Source of the DNA: CAYUFF01 sp964444075
GTDB lineage: Archaea > Aenigmatarchaeota > Aenigmatarchaeia > CG10238-14 > SCSR01
Direction: 5' to 3'
Assembly (NCBI GenBank): GCA_964444075.1
Contig: CAYUFF010000014.1
Span: 1 to 21,203 of the forward strand
Length of the DNA stretch: 21,203 nucleotides
The translations under genes and the position numbers were made by a program. This document shows, piece after piece, positions 20,183 through 21,203 of the stretch. How positions within the stretch are numbered: the stretch's first letter is position 1; the number at the start of each line of letters is the position of its first letter. The notes under the pieces were generated by a model. That model ran no database searches. It worked only from the letters and a program-made list of their open reading frames with translations, and was not told the origin of the DNA.

Positions 20183-20391
20183 ACTTGAAGAGGAGGAAAC
20201 TCCTCAAGCTAGTTTTTTTCGGCTCGGTCGCGGCGATGTTCTCGAGCGTTCTCTCCAGGTTTTTCGAAGGTAGGGGAGGAGCTGAATTCAAGAATTTTCT
20301 GGTGAGGGAGGAAGGGAGGAAGCTGGTTTTCTACGACAGGGAAGGGAAAAGGGTTTTTACGATTAGCGAGGAAGGGATGGAAGTCGGATAG
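20179..20391 (+). CDS. Mini-protein with twin-arginine signal, coupled to tatA
   Basis: A 70-residue protein that opens with a twin-arginine motif KRRKLLK (4-10), a hydrophobic segment (LVFFGSVAAMFSSVL, 11-25) and a basic/Gly hinge. A small beta-rich unit of about 35 residues follows (KNFLVREEGRKLVFYDREGK then FTISEEGMEVG). There is no clear A-x-A cleavage site, so it may stay anchored by its signal. It starts in the tatA stop codon (ATGA), with GAAGGGTG upstream as ribosome site, so it should be made together with TatA. I do not recognise a known function; it could be a dedicated substrate, a chaperone-like plug, or an assembly factor. Confidence 0.8.
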   Translation: MNLKRRKLLKLVFFGSVAAMFSSVLSRFFEGRGGAEFKNFLVREEGRKLVFYDREGKRVFTISEEGMEVG

Positions 20392-20401
20392 TACCAGGCC
20401 G

Positions 20402-21094
20402 TCACTTCCTTATCCTAACCACCACTTCTCCACATTCAGGACACTTGAGTACGTACTCCATCCTACCGTCCTCGAGCCTTCTCGTTTCTACAGTAGCTCT
20501 CATCGGCACTTCCTCGAAGTCCTCTGCCTCGATTGTGAAGTTGTAGCAGTACGAGCCATCAGCGTCTATATGGTCTCTGTCCAACAAAATTACCCTTTTC
20601 TTTCCCGCCTCGGTTTCGATAATATGGTCGTCCTTGTTAGCGTAGATTACGATGTTGTCACCACTTCGCTTTAGCTGAGGGTGGTTGAGATTCCTGCATT
20701 CGTTGATAAGCTCCTGTATCTCGTCATACATTCCGTGGTCTCTTGCGAATTCTTCAATCGTTGCTTTTCTCTGTACCTTCAACAATCCACTATCTACCGC
20801 TCTACTATAATGTGTGTAGGCTGGAATATAAGTAGGTCTCAAACCTGTGCCAGTTTCCTCCCATTCGTGTTCGAGGGGGTTTCCCGTTACCAGGGCGAGT
20901 TTTCTTATTACTTTTCTTCCTGTTAAGAATACCTCCTCAAAATCTTTGAGCTTTCCGACAACTGGTCTGTGTCTTGCGAATAGCTTTAGGTTTCTAGGGA
21001 TTAACTTTCGTACATTGCTGTGTTTGCTGAAATATCCATCGGGTGGATTAAACCTAGCCCCACAGTTTTTGCACCTAAATTCGTAGAACTTCAT
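20402..21094 (-). CDS. Unknown protein with N- and C-terminal zinc knuckles
   Basis: A 230-residue protein I do not recognise. It opens with YEFRCKNCGARFNPPDG (Cys8, Cys11) and closes with LKCPECGEVVVRIRK, so the two CxxC knuckles, about 210 residues apart, could form one zinc ribbon in the folded protein or in a dimer. Between them are a basic segment (about 25-70), RPTYIPAYTHYSRAVDSG, an acidic helix (MYDEIQELINECRNL) and a beta-rich part with LLDRDHIDADGSYCYNF. No signal peptide. It starts inside the stop codon of the glycine-rich gene (ATGA overlap), so the two are co-translated. Codon use looks more AT-rich than in neighbouring housekeeping genes. Confidence 0.75.
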   Translation of the reverse strand: MKFYEFRCKNCGARFNPPDGYFSKHSNVRKLIPRNLKLFARHRPVVGKLKDFEEVFLTGRKVIRKLALVTGNPLEHEWEETGTGLRPTYIPAYTHYSRAVDSGLLKVQRKATIEEFARDHGMYDEIQELINECRNLNHPQLKRSGDNIVIYANKDDHIIETEAGKKRVILLDRDHIDADGSYCYNFTIEAEDFEEVPMRATVETRRLEDGRMEYVLKCPECGEVVVRIRK

Positions 21095-21203
21095 ACAGCA
21101 ACTACCCCCTTAGATCCTGATGTACCATCTGCACCATTTGCACCATCAAATCCACAACAGTTGCTTGGTGTTGTTGTACCTCCGCCACCACCACCTCCTC
21201 CAC
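21091..21203 (-). CDS. 3' end of a glycine-rich, collagen-like protein (runs off the window)
   Basis: Only the last 36 codons are visible. In the frame that ends at TGA 21093-21091 the protein reads eight or more glycines, TTTPSNCCGFDG, then ANGADGTSGSKG with Gly-x-x repeats, and VVAV. Poly-Gly patches and collagen-like Gly-x-x runs occur in tail-fibre, virion and cell-surface proteins; the adjacent CC pair suggests disulfides and hence an extracellular location (inference). The stop overlaps the next start codon by 4 nt, which supports that this frame is translated. Confidence 0.65.
   Translation of the reverse strand, partial: GGGGGGGGTTTPSNCCGFDGANGADGTSGSKGVVAV

Noticed and set aside
1..21203. 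CRISPR array, rRNA genes, insertion sequence
   Set aside because: No regularly spaced direct repeats, no rRNA-like stretches, no transposase motifs or terminal repeats were seen.

Overview
The window comes from an archaeon, very probably a thermophile. The archaeal markers are protein genes for RNase P subunit Rpp29/Rnp1, Pus10, TrmY, Taw2 and Trm14, a tRNA with an intron in the anticodon loop, a geranylgeranyl-reductase-type lipid enzyme, and many promoters with a TATA-like box 25-35 nt before the start codon (leaderless transcription). Heat adaptation is suggested by purine-rich, Lys/Arg/Glu-rich proteins and by a C-terminal Cys-X-Cys motif in the MTA phosphorylase, which hyperthermophile members of that family carry. 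No rRNA, CRISPR array or insertion sequence is visible, and I cannot name the lineage from the sequence alone.

Layout. 0-3.2 kb: an m5C RNA methyltransferase and its PUA-like partner (minus) diverge from a zinc-ribbon protein and the pseudouridine synthase Pus10 (plus). 3.3-4.5 kb: a secreted, cysteine-rich protein with a tail-fibre-like segment, whose base composition changes part-way along. 4.7 kb: tRNA-Met(CAT) with a 34-nt intron. 4.8-7.9 kb: a HIT hydrolase, an AbiE-type toxin/antitoxin pair in toxin-first order, and a C-terminally truncated Lhr-type helicase. 7.9-10.5 kb (minus): MTA phosphorylase, cis-prenyltransferase and an overlapping geranylgeranyl reductase. 10.6-11.9 kb: an AAA+ ATPase/nuclease of the DUF234 type whose start codon lies at the centre of a 26-bp perfect palindrome. 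11.9-15.6 kb: TrmY, tRNA-Arg(GCG), a 53-residue zinc ribbon, a P-loop kinase, RNase Z and a YchF-type GTPase. 15.7-18.8 kb: a MinD/ParA-like protein with a degenerate P-loop, Rnp1-Taw2, and Trm14. 19.0-20.4 kb: TatC, TatA and a 70-residue protein with a twin-arginine signal. 20.4-21.2 kb: an unknown two-zinc-knuckle protein and the 3' end of a glycine-rich, collagen-like protein that runs off the window.

How it fits together. tRNA maturation dominates: RNase P protein (5' end), RNase Z (3' end), an m5C methyltransferase, Pus10 then TrmY (pseudouridine-54, then its N1-methylation), Taw2 (wyosine-37), Trm14 (m2G6), plus two tRNAs. Lipid and envelope functions (polyprenyl carrier synthesis and reduction, Tat export, secreted adhesin-like proteins) form a second theme. 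Most spacers are short. Several divergent pairs share overlapping leaderless promoters, and perfect inverted repeats sit on the promoters of the AbiE pair and of the AAA+ ATPase.

The best leads are the TatA/mini-Tat-substrate pair, the chimeric cysteine-rich surface protein and the glycine-rich gene at the right edge, the palindrome over the AAA+ start codon, the nucleotide-binding-defective MinD-like protein, the RNase Z lacking a conserved metal-ligand histidine, and the truncated Lhr.
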